A DNA stretch of 60,823 nucleotides, taken from NCBI RefSeq assembly GCF_000745455.1, contig NZ_JQJI01000012.1, positions 1 through 60,823 of the forward strand. Direction: 5' to 3'. This document shows, one piece after another, positions 1 through 7,923 of the stretch. Under the pieces are notes generated by a model that was not told the DNA's origin, searched no databases, and worked only from the letters and a program-made list of their open reading frames with translations. Source of the DNA: Mesoaciditoga lauensis cd-1655R = DSM 25116 (lineage in GTDB: Bacteria; Thermotogota; Thermotogae; Mesoaciditogales; Mesoaciditogaceae). Every line of letters begins with the position of its first letter. Positions within the stretch are counted from its first letter, which is position 1. The position numbers and the translations under genes are program-made.

Positions 1-557
1 AACCTTATTCCATCCATGTACATGATGGCATACACATCTTCTAAAGGCCTGTTTCTCCATGATTCAACAAGAGGCAATATCCTATCTGTAAAACGGCTTA
101 TCGTTTCAGGTGATAGATTCATCCCGTATATCTCTTTCATATGCTCATGTATGTCAGCTAAACTCATCCCTTTGGCATACATGGATAGAATCTGGCCTTC
201 TATTTGAGAAGATACCTCTTTCGAATATTTGGGAACTACCCTTGGTTCAAATTCTGATTTCCTGTCTCTGGGAATGGATATATCCATATCTCCCATGGTC
301 GTCCTTATCCTCTTGGAAGAATAACCATTTCGAGCGTTGTCGGTCATTTTGTGATTGTAATCGTACTTTGAATATCCAAGAGAATCTTCCATCTCAGCTT
401 CAAGGAGTTCTTGAAGTATGTCTGCAAACATTCCTTTGAGCAATTCTTCTACGTCGCTTACACCTTTTATTTCTCCTGATTTGATCATTTCTCTAAGTAT
501 CTTTTTGTCAAGAAAAACGTTTCTGGAATTCTCGGAATCTTTTCTTTTCATTTTCAT
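1..557 (-). CDS. IS256 (mutator) family transposase, N-terminal 185 residues
   Basis: Translating the minus strand from an ATG at 557 gives an open frame to the window edge. A good ribosome site (AAAGGAGG) lies just upstream. The protein has the features of mutator transposases: an N-terminal segment around LLKGMFADILQELLEAEMED, then GYSSKRIRTTMGDMDISIPRD, then the start of the DDE domain at VYAIMYMDGIR, whose Asp is the likely first catalytic residue. Full-length members have about 400 residues, so roughly 55% lies outside the window. No internal stop or frameshift is seen, so the gene may be intact. A second ATG two codons downstream is an alternative start. Confidence 0.9.
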   Translation of the reverse strand, partial: MKMKRKDSENSRNVFLDKKILREMIKSGEIKGVSDVEELLKGMFADILQELLEAEMEDSLGYSKYDYNHKMTDNARNGYSSKRIRTTMGDMDISIPRDRKSEFEPRVVPKYSKEVSSQIEGQILSMYAKGMSLADIHEHMKEIYGMNLSPETISRFTDRILPLVESWRNRPLEDVYAIMYMDGIR

Positions 558-629
558 TGGTCCTCCTTTGCTTTGTCTTCTTATTTTATCTCAGGACCAA
601 CTTTACACAAACTTTGAGAGAGACTCGAC
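1..629 (-). mobile_element. IS256-family insertion sequence, one end only
   Basis: The transposase gene runs off the left edge of the window, so only the 5' end of the element is present. Between the transposase start (557) and the neighbouring gene (630), the minus strand carries CAAAGTTTGTGTAAAGTTGG at about 592-611, which looks like an IS256-type terminal inverted repeat; this is an inference because the other end is not visible. The element abuts the stop codon of the DapA-like gene, so the insertion probably landed at or within the 3' end of that operon. Confidence 0.7.
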
Positions 630-1523
630 TCAAATTCTCAACTTAAAAAGATCATTATGGCTTTCAAGTATTTTCTCTATTCTTTTGATTGATTCTATTG
701 ATGGTTTTGAAGATATAACTGAGAAATATGAGTCTATAATACCTAAAACATGTAAAGCAATTTTTATGGAAGATACCCATGATAGATCTTTATATATATC
801 CATCAATTCTATAATTCTTTTTTGTATCTCAATGGACTGAGGATTCTCATAACTATTTGCTAGAAAACAACAAGCTTCAGGGACTACATTTCCTATTCCT
901 GGAACCAATCCATTAGAACCGATAGTCATACTTGCATACATATACTCTTCAGCCCCTTGATAAACTAGGAATTTATTATTTTTTGAAAATACGATATCTT
1001 GATAGTACAAAAAATTCTTGCTGCTCTCTTTTATCCCAATTATATTTTGATGGTTCGACAGTTCTTTTAGCAAACTTAAGGGTATATATGTTTCATTTGT
1101 GAACTGAGGTATGTTATATAATATCAATGGTTTATCAACGGAATTTGCAATTGTTAAGAAAAACTCTCTAAGATCATTATAGCTGTATCTAAAATAAAAT
1201 GGGGCAGAACAAACATAAGCATCTATTCTTTGCTTTAGAGAAAATGGAATGCTCGTTACTAATTCCAACACTTTTTGAAAACTGGTGCTGCTTATTCCTA
1301 AATAAAGTTTCAACCTTTCAGGTATATTTTCAACAAATGCTTCCAAAACTTTTATTTGATTTTTTGTACTTAGTGCCACAAATTCACCTGTACTTCCACC
1401 TACAAATATGCCAGTAATTCGAGAATTAGATAAATACCTTACAAGGGTTGAAATATCACTTTTGTTTACTTTGTTTTCTGAATTAAGAGGTGTTATTATT
1501 GGCACAATAACTTCTTTGGACAT
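630..1523 (-). CDS. DapA-family aldolase/lyase, probably acting on 2-keto-3-deoxy sugar acids
   Basis: At 297 residues this is a normal-length class I TIM-barrel aldolase of the dihydrodipicolinate synthase/N-acetylneuraminate lyase family. Visible signatures are GGSTGEF (residues 42-48, the family GTTGE loop), LYNIP with the catalytic Tyr at 136, and IGIKESS with the Schiff-base Lys at 165. Family members include DapA, NanA and 2-keto-3-deoxygluconate aldolase, which sequence alone does not separate. Being last in an operon with GH88, sugar ABC transporter and IclR regulator genes, cleavage of a keto-deoxy-uronate product is the best inference; a biosynthetic DapA role is unlikely. The stop codon touches the end of the IS256 element. 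Confidence 0.85.
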   Translation of the reverse strand: MSKEVIVPIITPLNSENKVNKSDISTLVRYLSNSRITGIFVGGSTGEFVALSTKNQIKVLEAFVENIPERLKLYLGISSTSFQKVLELVTSIPFSLKQRIDAYVCSAPFYFRYSYNDLREFFLTIANSVDKPLILYNIPQFTNETYIPLSLLKELSNHQNIIGIKESSKNFLYYQDIVFSKNNKFLVYQGAEEYMYASMTIGSNGLVPGIGNVVPEACCFLANSYENPQSIEIQKRIIELMDIYKDLSWVSSIKIALHVLGIIDSYFSVISSKPSIESIKRIEKILESHNDLFKLRI

Positions 1524-1537
1524 ATACGCTCACTCCT

Positions 1538-2620
1538 TCAATTTATACCATTTAATTTTTTCAAAGATTCCATTAAATAATAATCTCCCCATATTGTTTC
1601 ACTATCAATAAAGTACCTTTGAGGATAATGGTAGCAACAATGTACTAATCTGCTTTTTTCATCCATTGCCTGCAAAAAAATGGTCTTGAGCAATTTTTTA
1701 GCCTCCTTTAGCATGAACTTATCATTTGTTAACTCGTAGAAACTACTTAATGAAAAAAGAATTATAGCAGCTGCTGAGGCATCTTTGGGAACTTTTTTTC
1801 TAGGATCGTCTATATCATATTTAGGAATATCATGAAAGCCAACAGCATTCTTATAGTAATTTAGAATTTCATAAAAAACTTTTCTAAAGTACAAATCTCC
1901 TGTTTCACGATAAAAGTTTTCATTCCCGCAAAGTGCCCATCCAATTCCTCTGCTCCACGAACTGCCTGGTTTATATCCTTGATTTCTCCACTCTTTGAAT
2001 TTTCCTGGAGCAATCTCAATAAATGCTGGTATTACGCTCCCGTTTTTTTTGATAAATATCTTATCAATTTTCATTCCTATCTCTTTAACAAAGCTCAAAA
2101 GTTTGGAATTTTTTGATTCTTTTGAATACCAAAGCAAAACCTCAAGATTCATGAAAGTGTCTATTAAGAACACGTTTTTCCCTTGGTATTTCCATGCTGG
2201 TATTAGTCCCACTTCACGCTCATATGAAGAAATAAGAGTTCGAACAGCGCATTCCAAATCATTGTAAAAATAATCATACAACTCAGAATCAATTTTTTTA
2301 TTTTTTAAAACTTGAATTCCTTTTAATGCAGAAAGTGAAAAAAGAAATCCTATATCATGAGTCGAGGCATCCTGGCATCTATTCTTAATGCTTTTTTCAT
2401 ATTTTGTTGCTCTCTTCAAAAAATAATCGTCCCCAGTCAATTCGTAAGCATCCCATATCATTCCAATCCAAAAACCTTCCGTCCAATTTTTCCCATGAGT
2501 AAGTGTCCAACTTGAATCCTCCAAATTTTTTGCGAAAGGAAAATCATTATTTGACAATTTAGTAAGTTCCTGTCGGATATTTTTGATCATAATATTTAAT
2601 CTCTTACTTATATTATTCAC
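1538..2620 (-). CDS. GH88 unsaturated glucuronyl hydrolase
   Basis: This 360-residue protein has no signal peptide and matches glycoside hydrolase family 88. These cytoplasmic enzymes release 4-deoxy-5-keto-uronate from unsaturated disaccharides left by polysaccharide lyases. Diagnostic motifs are WTEGFWIGMIWDAYELTGD (46-64), HDIGFLF with the family Asp at 89, IDTFMNLE with the second key Asp at 154, SSWSRGIGWALCG, PKDASAAAII and the C-terminal WGDYYLMESL. Its start overlaps the upstream permease stop (ATGA). The transporter before it should supply the disaccharide and the aldolase after it may use the product. No kduI, kduD or kdgK is in the window, so the pathway is incomplete here. GH105 is a less likely alternative. 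Confidence 0.9.
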   Translation of the reverse strand: MNNISKRLNIMIKNIRQELTKLSNNDFPFAKNLEDSSWTLTHGKNWTEGFWIGMIWDAYELTGDDYFLKRATKYEKSIKNRCQDASTHDIGFLFSLSALKGIQVLKNKKIDSELYDYFYNDLECAVRTLISSYEREVGLIPAWKYQGKNVFLIDTFMNLEVLLWYSKESKNSKLLSFVKEIGMKIDKIFIKKNGSVIPAFIEIAPGKFKEWRNQGYKPGSSWSRGIGWALCGNENFYRETGDLYFRKVFYEILNYYKNAVGFHDIPKYDIDDPRKKVPKDASAAAIILFSLSSFYELTNDKFMLKEAKKLLKTIFLQAMDEKSRLVHCCYHYPQRYFIDSETIWGDYYLMESLKKLNGIN

Positions 2621-3471
2621 CCTTTAACAGCTCCAGAACTTAATCCTTTCACAAGATACTTTTGAAAATACATAAATAACAATACTGGTGGCAGAGTAGC
2701 TACAACGCCACCTGCCATCAACCCTCCCCATTGTGTTTGTGAGAAGAATGATAGTAAATTTGACAAACCTATTTGTATTGTTTGAGATTGTGGAGTTTGG
2801 GTGAGTATTAATGCATACAAGTAATCGTTCCATGCTTGAACAAAAGCATATAAAGAAAGAGCAACTAACCCTGGTAATGAAATAGGAAGTATGATCTTTA
2901 AGAAGGTTGTTTTGTAGTTGCATCCGTCTATAAGTGCTGCATCTTCCATCTCTTTGGGCAATTGAGACATAAAACCAGCCATTAGCCAAATTATAAATGG
3001 TAAATTTATAGCTGTATACGCAATTGCTAACGCATAATATGTATCAAGTAACCCAACTTGCCATGCAAATTTGTACCAGAAAACTATTACAAGAGGTCCT
3101 TGTAGCATTTGAAGAAGTAGTATTCCTATTCCTAGTAGTTCTCTTCCTGGAAATTTAAAACGCCCCATTGCATATCCCGCCGGAGTCCCTAGGATCATTA
3201 TTAAACCTGTTGCAAGCCCACAAGCTATTAAACTATTTTTTAAATATGTCCACATGTTTCCACCGCTAGATTTGAAGGCCCATATATAGTTACTAAGAGT
3301 TGGGTGATGTGGAATCCAATGAGGAACAAGAGTAAATATTTCATTAGTGGGTTTGAATGATGACGAAATTAGCCAAACAAATGGCCCTAAGGTAAAAACA
3401 AGCAGAATAAAAACTCCTATATAAACGAACAGTGCTTTCAAATTTACTCTCATTTCTGTCAACCTTCCCAA
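2617..3471 (-). CDS. Carbohydrate ABC transporter permease, MalG type
   Basis: This is a 284-residue inner-membrane permease with about six membrane segments, the first at residues 12-32 (LFVYIGVFILLVFTLGPFVW). The EAA loop that contacts the ATPase reads MEDAALIDGCNYKTTFLKII, matching EAAxxDGA-x8-I-x-LP. The C-terminus (YLVKGLSSGAVKG) is the classic MalG/UgpE ending. It overlaps the MalF-type gene by 13 bp and the GH88 gene by 4 bp, consistent with translational coupling. No dedicated ATPase is in the operon; such importers often share an MsmX/UgpC-type ATPase encoded elsewhere. Confidence 0.93.
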   Translation of the reverse strand: MGRLTEMRVNLKALFVYIGVFILLVFTLGPFVWLISSSFKPTNEIFTLVPHWIPHHPTLSNYIWAFKSSGGNMWTYLKNSLIACGLATGLIMILGTPAGYAMGRFKFPGRELLGIGILLLQMLQGPLVIVFWYKFAWQVGLLDTYYALAIAYTAINLPFIIWLMAGFMSQLPKEMEDAALIDGCNYKTTFLKIILPISLPGLVALSLYAFVQAWNDYLYALILTQTPQSQTIQIGLSNLLSFFSQTQWGGLMAGGVVATLPPVLLFMYFQKYLVKGLSSGAVKG

Positions 3472-4358
3472 TTCAATTTGTAAGCTTTGCTAATATAAAG
3501 ATAAAAGGCAGCTATAGTCAAGACCACGACAAAAGATAAAGTAGCAAGTGCCGCAGCTTTGCCAAATTTAAAGAATCCAAAGGCTGTTGTGTAAGTATAC
3601 ACACTTAGAACGCTCGTACTATATCCTGGTCCTCCCTGAGTCAAAACCCATATCATTCTAAAATTATTCCAAGTTGAGATAGAAGATATCAGAGAAACTA
3701 ATACTATGACTGGTTTCATAAGTGGAATCGTAACATATCTGAATAATTTTCCTCCGGATGCTCCATCCACTTTTGCAGCTTCATATAATTCTGGAGGTAT
3801 ACTCTGCAGTCCAGCTAAAAACATAACAGCTGTATAAGGAAAGCCTTTCCATGTACTTGCTAATAGTAAAACCCACCACACTGTATTTTTGTTTCCAAGC
3901 CAATTTATATAATTTTTTATTATATGAAAATAATTCATATAATAATTCATTACTCCCCAATCGCCATTTAAAAACCATCTCCATGTTATTCCTACTGTTA
4001 TTACTGGCATAACCCATGAGACCATCATTAACCCACGGAACAATCCCTTTAACTTTAGAAACTTGCTATCAAGTAAAAGAGCTGCCCCTATTCCCAAAGT
4101 GATTTGAAACAGAGTTGAACCAAACACCCAAATGACAGTGTGCCACAATATACCATAGAAATTTGGATCAGAAAATAGTATTTCCTTAAAATTTCCTAAT
4201 CCTATAAAGTGGGGAGCCTTATCCATTAAGAGAAAATACTTGGTAAAGCTCAAATAAATAACGTATCCTAAGGGGTATATGCCAAATCCTATCAGAAACA
4301 GCAATGCGGGTAAAATAAAGAAAAATGCAACGCGTCTTCTCCTTGACAATTTTGCCAC
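3459..4358 (-). CDS. Carbohydrate ABC transporter permease, MalF/UgpA type
   Basis: This 299-residue partner permease has an N-terminal basic RRRR stretch, a first membrane segment at about residues 10-32 and the EAA loop ELYEAAKVDGASGGKLFRYV. GGPGYSTSVLSVYTY near residue 240 is typical of UgpA/MalF proteins of CUT1 importers. Its start lies 83 bp below the binding-protein gene, and it overlaps the next permease. With the neighbouring genes it forms a CUT1 importer, probably for unsaturated uronate disaccharides or short uronate oligomers; that substrate is inferred from context. Confidence 0.93.
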   Translation of the reverse strand: MAKLSRRRRVAFFFILPALLFLIGFGIYPLGYVIYLSFTKYFLLMDKAPHFIGLGNFKEILFSDPNFYGILWHTVIWVFGSTLFQITLGIGAALLLDSKFLKLKGLFRGLMMVSWVMPVITVGITWRWFLNGDWGVMNYYMNYFHIIKNYINWLGNKNTVWWVLLLASTWKGFPYTAVMFLAGLQSIPPELYEAAKVDGASGGKLFRYVTIPLMKPVIVLVSLISSISTWNNFRMIWVLTQGGPGYSTSVLSVYTYTTAFGFFKFGKAAALATLSFVVVLTIAAFYLYISKAYKLNWEG

Positions 4359-4441
4359 ATCATCACCTCATTTTTAATCTTACGAGAACGGAGAGGAGGA
4401 TGGCAAAGAAAGACAAAAGCTCATCCTCCCCATATATTATA

Positions 4442-5749
4442 TTATTTAAATTGTGCTTTTACTTGATCTAACCCTGTTTTTATTTGCTCATAAACGCTTT
4501 GAACTGACGCTCCATTTAAAAGAGAAGCCATGGCTGTTGTGAATATTTTTTCCATTTCCACTCTGCCAGGTATTTTTTCCATTGGCTTTCCATATTCTTT
4601 CACCATATTGGCGAAGTCATTTGTAATTCTACTATTTCCTTCCAAAGCATTTGATTTAGGATACATGTTCATATTTTTCTGTAGTGACTTAATTTCAGAA
4701 ATTTTTTCATCTGTCCTAGCAGGAAGATTTATGAATGCTACGTATTTACTTCCCCATTCTTTCGATGTTATGTATGTAAGGACTTTCCAAGCTGCTTCTT
4801 TGTTTTTGGACTTTGCAAACATACCCCAGCCGGCGTTACTAACAGGAACCCAAGGTTTATTTACATCTGGCCCGTGTGGAAAAGGAATCGCACGTACATG
4901 TTGAATAACATCTGGATTTATGGGATAAACATTTGCTGTGAAAAAGCTCCCTGTAATCATCATGGCACATTTGCCCATTGCGAAAGCCTGAAACGCTTCT
5001 TTAAGCCCCCAAGTATTTGCTGATGGTGGCATGTATGGTTTAAGTTCCTTAATAAAATTTAATAGATTTATATATCTTTCTTTGTTATTAATGCTAGTAT
5101 CAGTCAAAGAAAAGCCATCACTATATCCCATTATGTAAGCCTGTCTCCATGCATATCGATGTAGTCCTGTTGGATAAACAATTCCATAGCGTACTATTTT
5201 CCCATTAGAATCCTTAATGGTTAATTTTTTAGCAGCTTCTAACAAATCATTCCAAGTTTTTATGTCAGAAGGTTGAATGCCAGCTTCTTCAAGGTAATCT
5301 GTTCTAACAAGCAATCCATATCCTATAGCAACCCAGGGTAAAGTGTATATTTTGCCATCATACTTAGAAAAATCCAATACACTTGGGATGAAACTATTCA
5401 TATCAACACCGTTCATGGGTCGATTTTTCAAATAAGAATCCAAAGGTTCAAGCGCTCCCATCTTTGCGAATGTTGTGAAATCCTGTTGCTGTACTATATC
5501 TGGAACATTTCCTGCCATTATCATAGTAAGAAGTTTATTCTGGAGATCCGGCCAACCTATGTAAAGCATCTGGACGTTAATATTAGGATAAGCTTTTTCA
5601 ATACTTGCTGCCATCTGTTCAGCAAAAGCTTTTTCAGTAGATGACGTTCCAGCATAAACCACTCTTACATTTGTTTTAGCAAGTACTATACTTGCACTCA
5701 TTAACAATATTAAACTTATAGACAAAGTTACCAAAAGCTTTCTTTTCAT
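4442..5749 (-). CDS. Extracellular sugar-binding protein of the ABC importer
   Basis: This is a 435-residue CUT1 solute-binding protein. Residues 1-24 form a signal peptide ending in VLA-K with no lipobox Cys, so it is probably periplasmic rather than a lipoprotein. Family features include VPDIVQQQDFTTFAKMGALEPLD, KIYTLPWVAIGYGLLVRTDYLEEAGI and the lid segment around FAMGKCAMMITGSFF. It is the first transport gene, 87 bp below the regulator. A good ribosome site (AAGGAGGGGG) precedes the ATG. The start was chosen because it gives a complete signal peptide. Confidence 0.93.
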   Translation of the reverse strand: MKRKLLVTLSISLILLMSASIVLAKTNVRVVYAGTSSTEKAFAEQMAASIEKAYPNINVQMLYIGWPDLQNKLLTMIMAGNVPDIVQQQDFTTFAKMGALEPLDSYLKNRPMNGVDMNSFIPSVLDFSKYDGKIYTLPWVAIGYGLLVRTDYLEEAGIQPSDIKTWNDLLEAAKKLTIKDSNGKIVRYGIVYPTGLHRYAWRQAYIMGYSDGFSLTDTSINNKERYINLLNFIKELKPYMPPSANTWGLKEAFQAFAMGKCAMMITGSFFTANVYPINPDVIQHVRAIPFPHGPDVNKPWVPVSNAGWGMFAKSKNKEAAWKVLTYITSKEWGSKYVAFINLPARTDEKISEIKSLQKNMNMYPKSNALEGNSRITNDFANMVKEYGKPMEKIPGRVEMEKIFTTAMASLLNGASVQSVYEQIKTGLDQVKAQFK

Positions 5750-5836
5750 AAATATTCCCCCTCCTTAAGACGCAAGTTAGATGTTACGTAAATGGTATTT
5801 CAGAATATCTCTACTACGACTCTGGGAATCACCTCC

Positions 5837-6586
5837 TCAAATAATTTTAGAGGTTATTTTTTCAGCTGTGCGTTTTAACATATTGACATACTCGTTAATT
5901 TTTCCAAGTTCTATCAACGATTTTGGTCCAGAAACGCTAAGTGCGCCTCTTATTTCACTTTTGTTATGATCAAAAATTGGCACCGCACAGCAAAAAATAC
6001 CTCTTTCAGATTCTTCATCATCAACGGCAAACTCATTCTTCTTAACCTTCTGAATCTCATTAAACAATCTTTCTGGATTTGTTATTGTATTAGGCCCTTC
6101 TTTAGTTAAGTTTAAGCTTTTTACCACATTTCTAAGCTCTAAGTCTTCTAAACCGCTTAATAAAACCTTGCCAAGAGCTGTACAATGTGATGGAGAAACT
6201 TTACCTATTCTTGTATACATACGTCTTGTATCAGGACCAATTACTGTGTAAAGATATAAAACTTTGTAATTCTCGGTAAGTTCTGCTAAGTGGACAGCAA
6301 GACCGCTTTCTTTCATTAGTTTTTCCATAAAAGGAATGGATGCTCTCACTATACCTATATTCTCCACACCGTTAATTTTCATTTTTACCAAATTAATACC
6401 TATTTTATAAGTTCTTCCATTTTTGTCATGATCAAGAAGCCCTATTTTTACTAATGTAGAAAGAATTCTATGCACTGTAGAAGCAGGATAATTTACCTTT
6501 TTAACGATATTAGTAAAAGTAGTTTCTGTTGTAGGCATATTTGCAATAATCTGCAAGACTTTAAAAGATTTTTTGACAGAATTCAT
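5837..6586 (-). CDS. IclR-family transcriptional regulator, KdgR-like
   Basis: The 249-residue protein has the IclR layout: an N-terminal winged helix (residues 1-68, including NYPASTVHRILSTLVKIGLL) and an effector-binding domain with the family segments RIGKVSPSHCTALGKVLLSG and FAVDDEESERGIFCCAVPIFD. IclR/KdgR proteins commonly sense keto-deoxygluconate and control uronate catabolism, which fits the downstream genes. It is the first gene of the operon, so it probably controls its own transcription. The ribosome site AAAGGAG precedes ATG at 6586. Confidence 0.92.
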   Translation of the reverse strand: MNSVKKSFKVLQIIANMPTTETTFTNIVKKVNYPASTVHRILSTLVKIGLLDHDKNGRTYKIGINLVKMKINGVENIGIVRASIPFMEKLMKESGLAVHLAELTENYKVLYLYTVIGPDTRRMYTRIGKVSPSHCTALGKVLLSGLEDLELRNVVKSLNLTKEGPNTITNPERLFNEIQKVKKNEFAVDDEESERGIFCCAVPIFDHNKSEIRGALSVSGPKSLIELGKINEYVNMLKRTAEKITSKII

Positions 6587-6601
6587 ATTTGTTTTCTCCT
6601 T

Positions 6602-6618
6602 TTTCCAGTATACGGAAA
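6602..6618. promoter_or_regulatory. Candidate IclR operator upstream of the regulator
   Basis: TTTCC-7-GGAAA is a 5-7-5 inverted repeat 16 bp before the regulator start. It has the size and position expected of an autoregulatory IclR-type operator. No identical site was found in the 87 bp before the binding-protein gene, so the whole operon may be read from this promoter region. Assignment to this regulator is an inference. Confidence 0.4.
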
Positions 6619-6730
6619 TTAATCCATTTTATGGAACAATATAAAGTATACAACTTAAAAATTAATTTGTCAAGTTTTGTATGCATGCAATAGAAAGTGT
6701 AATGAAAAAACATCCGAAAAAACCAGGATT

Positions 6731-6922
6731 TTTTCACCACGTGCGTGGGCTGTGGCGAAGGCGAGCCGAGCGAAAAGCTTGCTTTGAGCCGCTGCGAGAC
6801 AAGCCAATGGACGCGCTGTGTGGTGAAAGAATGAGAGGCGGAGTGTTCGCGAGCTGGATTTGCGAAAGATGTGTTTCTTTTTCTTGAGCTGATACGTGCG
6901 AGCGATGCACGGAGCGTACCTC
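6731..6922 (-). repeat. 192-bp structured repeat, copy A (inverted relative to 18428-18620)
   Basis: About 90% identical in inverted orientation to 18428-18620. By eye nearly all differences are transitions, which keep G-C/G-U pairing possible. Internal symmetry includes TTTCACCAC (6732-6740) against GTGGTGAAA about 90 bp later, the small palindrome AAAGCTTGCTTT, and a GTGC...GCAC hairpin near 6897-6911. Short open frames across it are not conserved as protein and are not annotated. It is noticeably more GC-rich than its surroundings. Possible roles are a REP/BIME-like element or a structured RNA. Confidence 0.85.
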
Positions 6923-7019
6923 AAATGTAACCTCTTCTTTCTATTTTTTAATTCATACCACATATAGTCATGGCAAAAAGTTGTACCTATATATGGAGGC
7001 CTCACATCCAGGGAAGGGA

Positions 7020-7103
7020 ATGGTCGCTTTGAATGAAACGATCGTTATTCTCTTCATCATTTTAATCTTCATCATTATCTTCATAGAAAACAAAGGGGGA
7101 TGA
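7020..7103 (+). CDS. 27-residue single-pass membrane peptide
   Basis: A short frame starts at ATG 7020 after a purine-rich AGGGAAGGG. It reads MVALNETIVILFIILIFIII followed by FIENKGG and a stop, 6 bp before the DUF1659 gene. About 18 consecutive residues are strongly hydrophobic, flanked by an acidic N-side and a charged C-side. In Firmicutes, DUF1659/DUF2922 gene pairs usually neighbour a tiny YvrJ-like membrane peptide, and this frame occupies an equivalent place, although I see no clear YvrJ motif. The RBS spacing is short, so expression is uncertain. Confidence 0.5.
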   Translation: MVALNETIVILFIILIFIIIFIENKGG

Positions 7104-7109
7104 TAACCA

Positions 7110-7352
7110 ATGGCAGCGGGAGATGCTGTAACTGAACTGGGGAAAGCTCAATCGATAGTTATTTATCTTAACACCGGAAGTACGGACGCAGACGGAAAGC
7201 CAATCATAGACAGGGTAACTGTGAACAACGTTAACCCATCGGCGCAAGAACAAGCCAAATACGATTTCGCTTACGCTTTGGCAGGCTTAACTTCCAAGAC
7301 TGTGGAAGGCATAGACGTTAGAACCACGACTGAACTCGGTCCAGTGGGCTGA
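7110..7352 (+). CDS. DUF1659-family small protein
   Basis: The 80-residue protein resembles DUF1659 proteins, small acidic beta-rich proteins of unknown role: AQSIVIYLNTGSTDADGKPI, then VNNVNPSAQEQAKYDFAYAL and ALAGLTSKTVEGIDVRTTTEL. The ribosome site is strong (AAAGGGGG). A DUF2922 gene follows 18 bp later, the invariable partner in other genomes. Function is unknown; the pair recurs with YvrJ-like peptides and phage-like genes in Firmicutes, and its presence here suggests an exchanged cassette. Confidence 0.8.
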   Translation: MAAGDAVTELGKAQSIVIYLNTGSTDADGKPIIDRVTVNNVNPSAQEQAKYDFAYALAGLTSKTVEGIDVRTTTELGPVG

Positions 7353-7370
7353 TAGGGGGGTGAATGATAT

Positions 7371-7613
7371 ATGGCAGTAACGACTACCAAATATTTGGCG
7401 ATGAAATTCATAGCTTCATCTGACGGCTCATCTAAGATAATAAGGCTTGCCGACCCAAGAGACGATTTAACGGATACGGACGTGCAAAACTTCATGAGCT
7501 CGGTTGTCTCATCCAACATGCTTTACACTTCAAAAGGCGCATTGTGCGACACCGTAGACAGTGCTAACATAATAGATAGGAACGACAACGAGCTGTTCAA
7601 CCTTGTTCAATGA
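7371..7613 (+). CDS. DUF2922-family small protein
   Basis: The 80-residue protein fits DUF2922: a strand-rich N-terminus, the central IIRLADPRDDLTDTDVQNFM (equivalent to DPKEDLT..EV) and the ending ANIIDRNDNELFNLV. No membrane segment or catalytic motif is visible. It follows the DUF1659 gene closely with its own strong ribosome site (GGGGGGTGA). A terminator-like hairpin just after it may make the first three genes more abundant than the last two. Function is unknown. Confidence 0.8.
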   Translation: MAVTTTKYLAMKFIASSDGSSKIIRLADPRDDLTDTDVQNFMSSVVSSNMLYTSKGALCDTVDSANIIDRNDNELFNLVQ

Positions 7614-7618
7614 TCAAC

Positions 7619-7638
7619 GGGGGCAAATGCCCCCTTTT
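7619..7638 (+). terminator. Intrinsic terminator or attenuator inside the small-gene cassette
   Basis: GGGGGC-AAAT-GCCCCC followed by TTTT lies 5 bp after the DUF2922 stop. It is a compact GC stem with a U-tract, so it should stop or attenuate transcription between DUF2922 and the next gene. Confidence 0.75.
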
Positions 7639-7665
7639 GTTTATCTTTAATGTGGAGGTGAATGA

Positions 7666-7923
7666 ATGGAAGAAGCTTTGAGCGTATTGAAAGACGTTAA
7701 ATTGGTCATAGACTCCGCGGTTGTGTTGGTTGAACACGATGGAGACGGAGCCAACAAAAAGAAAAAGGTATTGGAATTGGTGAACGAATTCATGAAGTCC
7801 AACAACATAACACCGCCCGTGCCCATTTCCATATTCAATTGGTTGGTTGGCGAAGCGGTTGACATAACGGTAAAATGGCTTAATGATAATTTGTGGAAAA
7901 AGGAAACCGGCAAAAAGAAATAA
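7666..7923 (+). CDS. Small charged protein, weakly similar to the soluble part of LL-H-type holins
   Basis: The 85-residue protein has an acidic N-terminus (MEEALSVLKDVKLVIDSAVV), a Lys cluster GANKKKKVLELVNEF and a C-terminal amphipathic helix ending WLNDNLWKKETGKKK. The arrangement GxxKKxxVLEWV...aliEAAV is reminiscent of the C-terminal region of phage holins of the LL-H superfamily, but no clear membrane segment is present; the assignment is tentative. The ribosome site is good (GGAGGTGA). Its 3' end overlaps the sigma-like gene by 41 bp. Confidence 0.6.
   Translation: MEEALSVLKDVKLVIDSAVVLVEHDGDGANKKKKVLELVNEFMKSNNITPPVPISIFNWLVGEAVDITVKWLNDNLWKKETGKKK

Noticed and set aside
1-629. The IS256 element as parent of the MITE family
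   Set aside because: Visible end sequences (CAAAGTTTGTGTAAAGTTGG against CTCATGTTGTGCATGAACAT) do not match.
418-840. 140-aa plus-strand frame
   Set aside because: It is antisense to the transposase start and to the DapA-like gene, which have clear family motifs.
6587-6600. A riboswitch before the IclR gene
   Set aside because: The leader is too short and only a simple operator-like palindrome is visible.
6670-7005. Open frames on both strands (68 aa plus, 111 aa minus) in the GC-rich repeat
   Set aside because: They lie in a palindromic repeat whose second copy does not keep the frames as protein, and the sequence differences favour pairing rather than codons.
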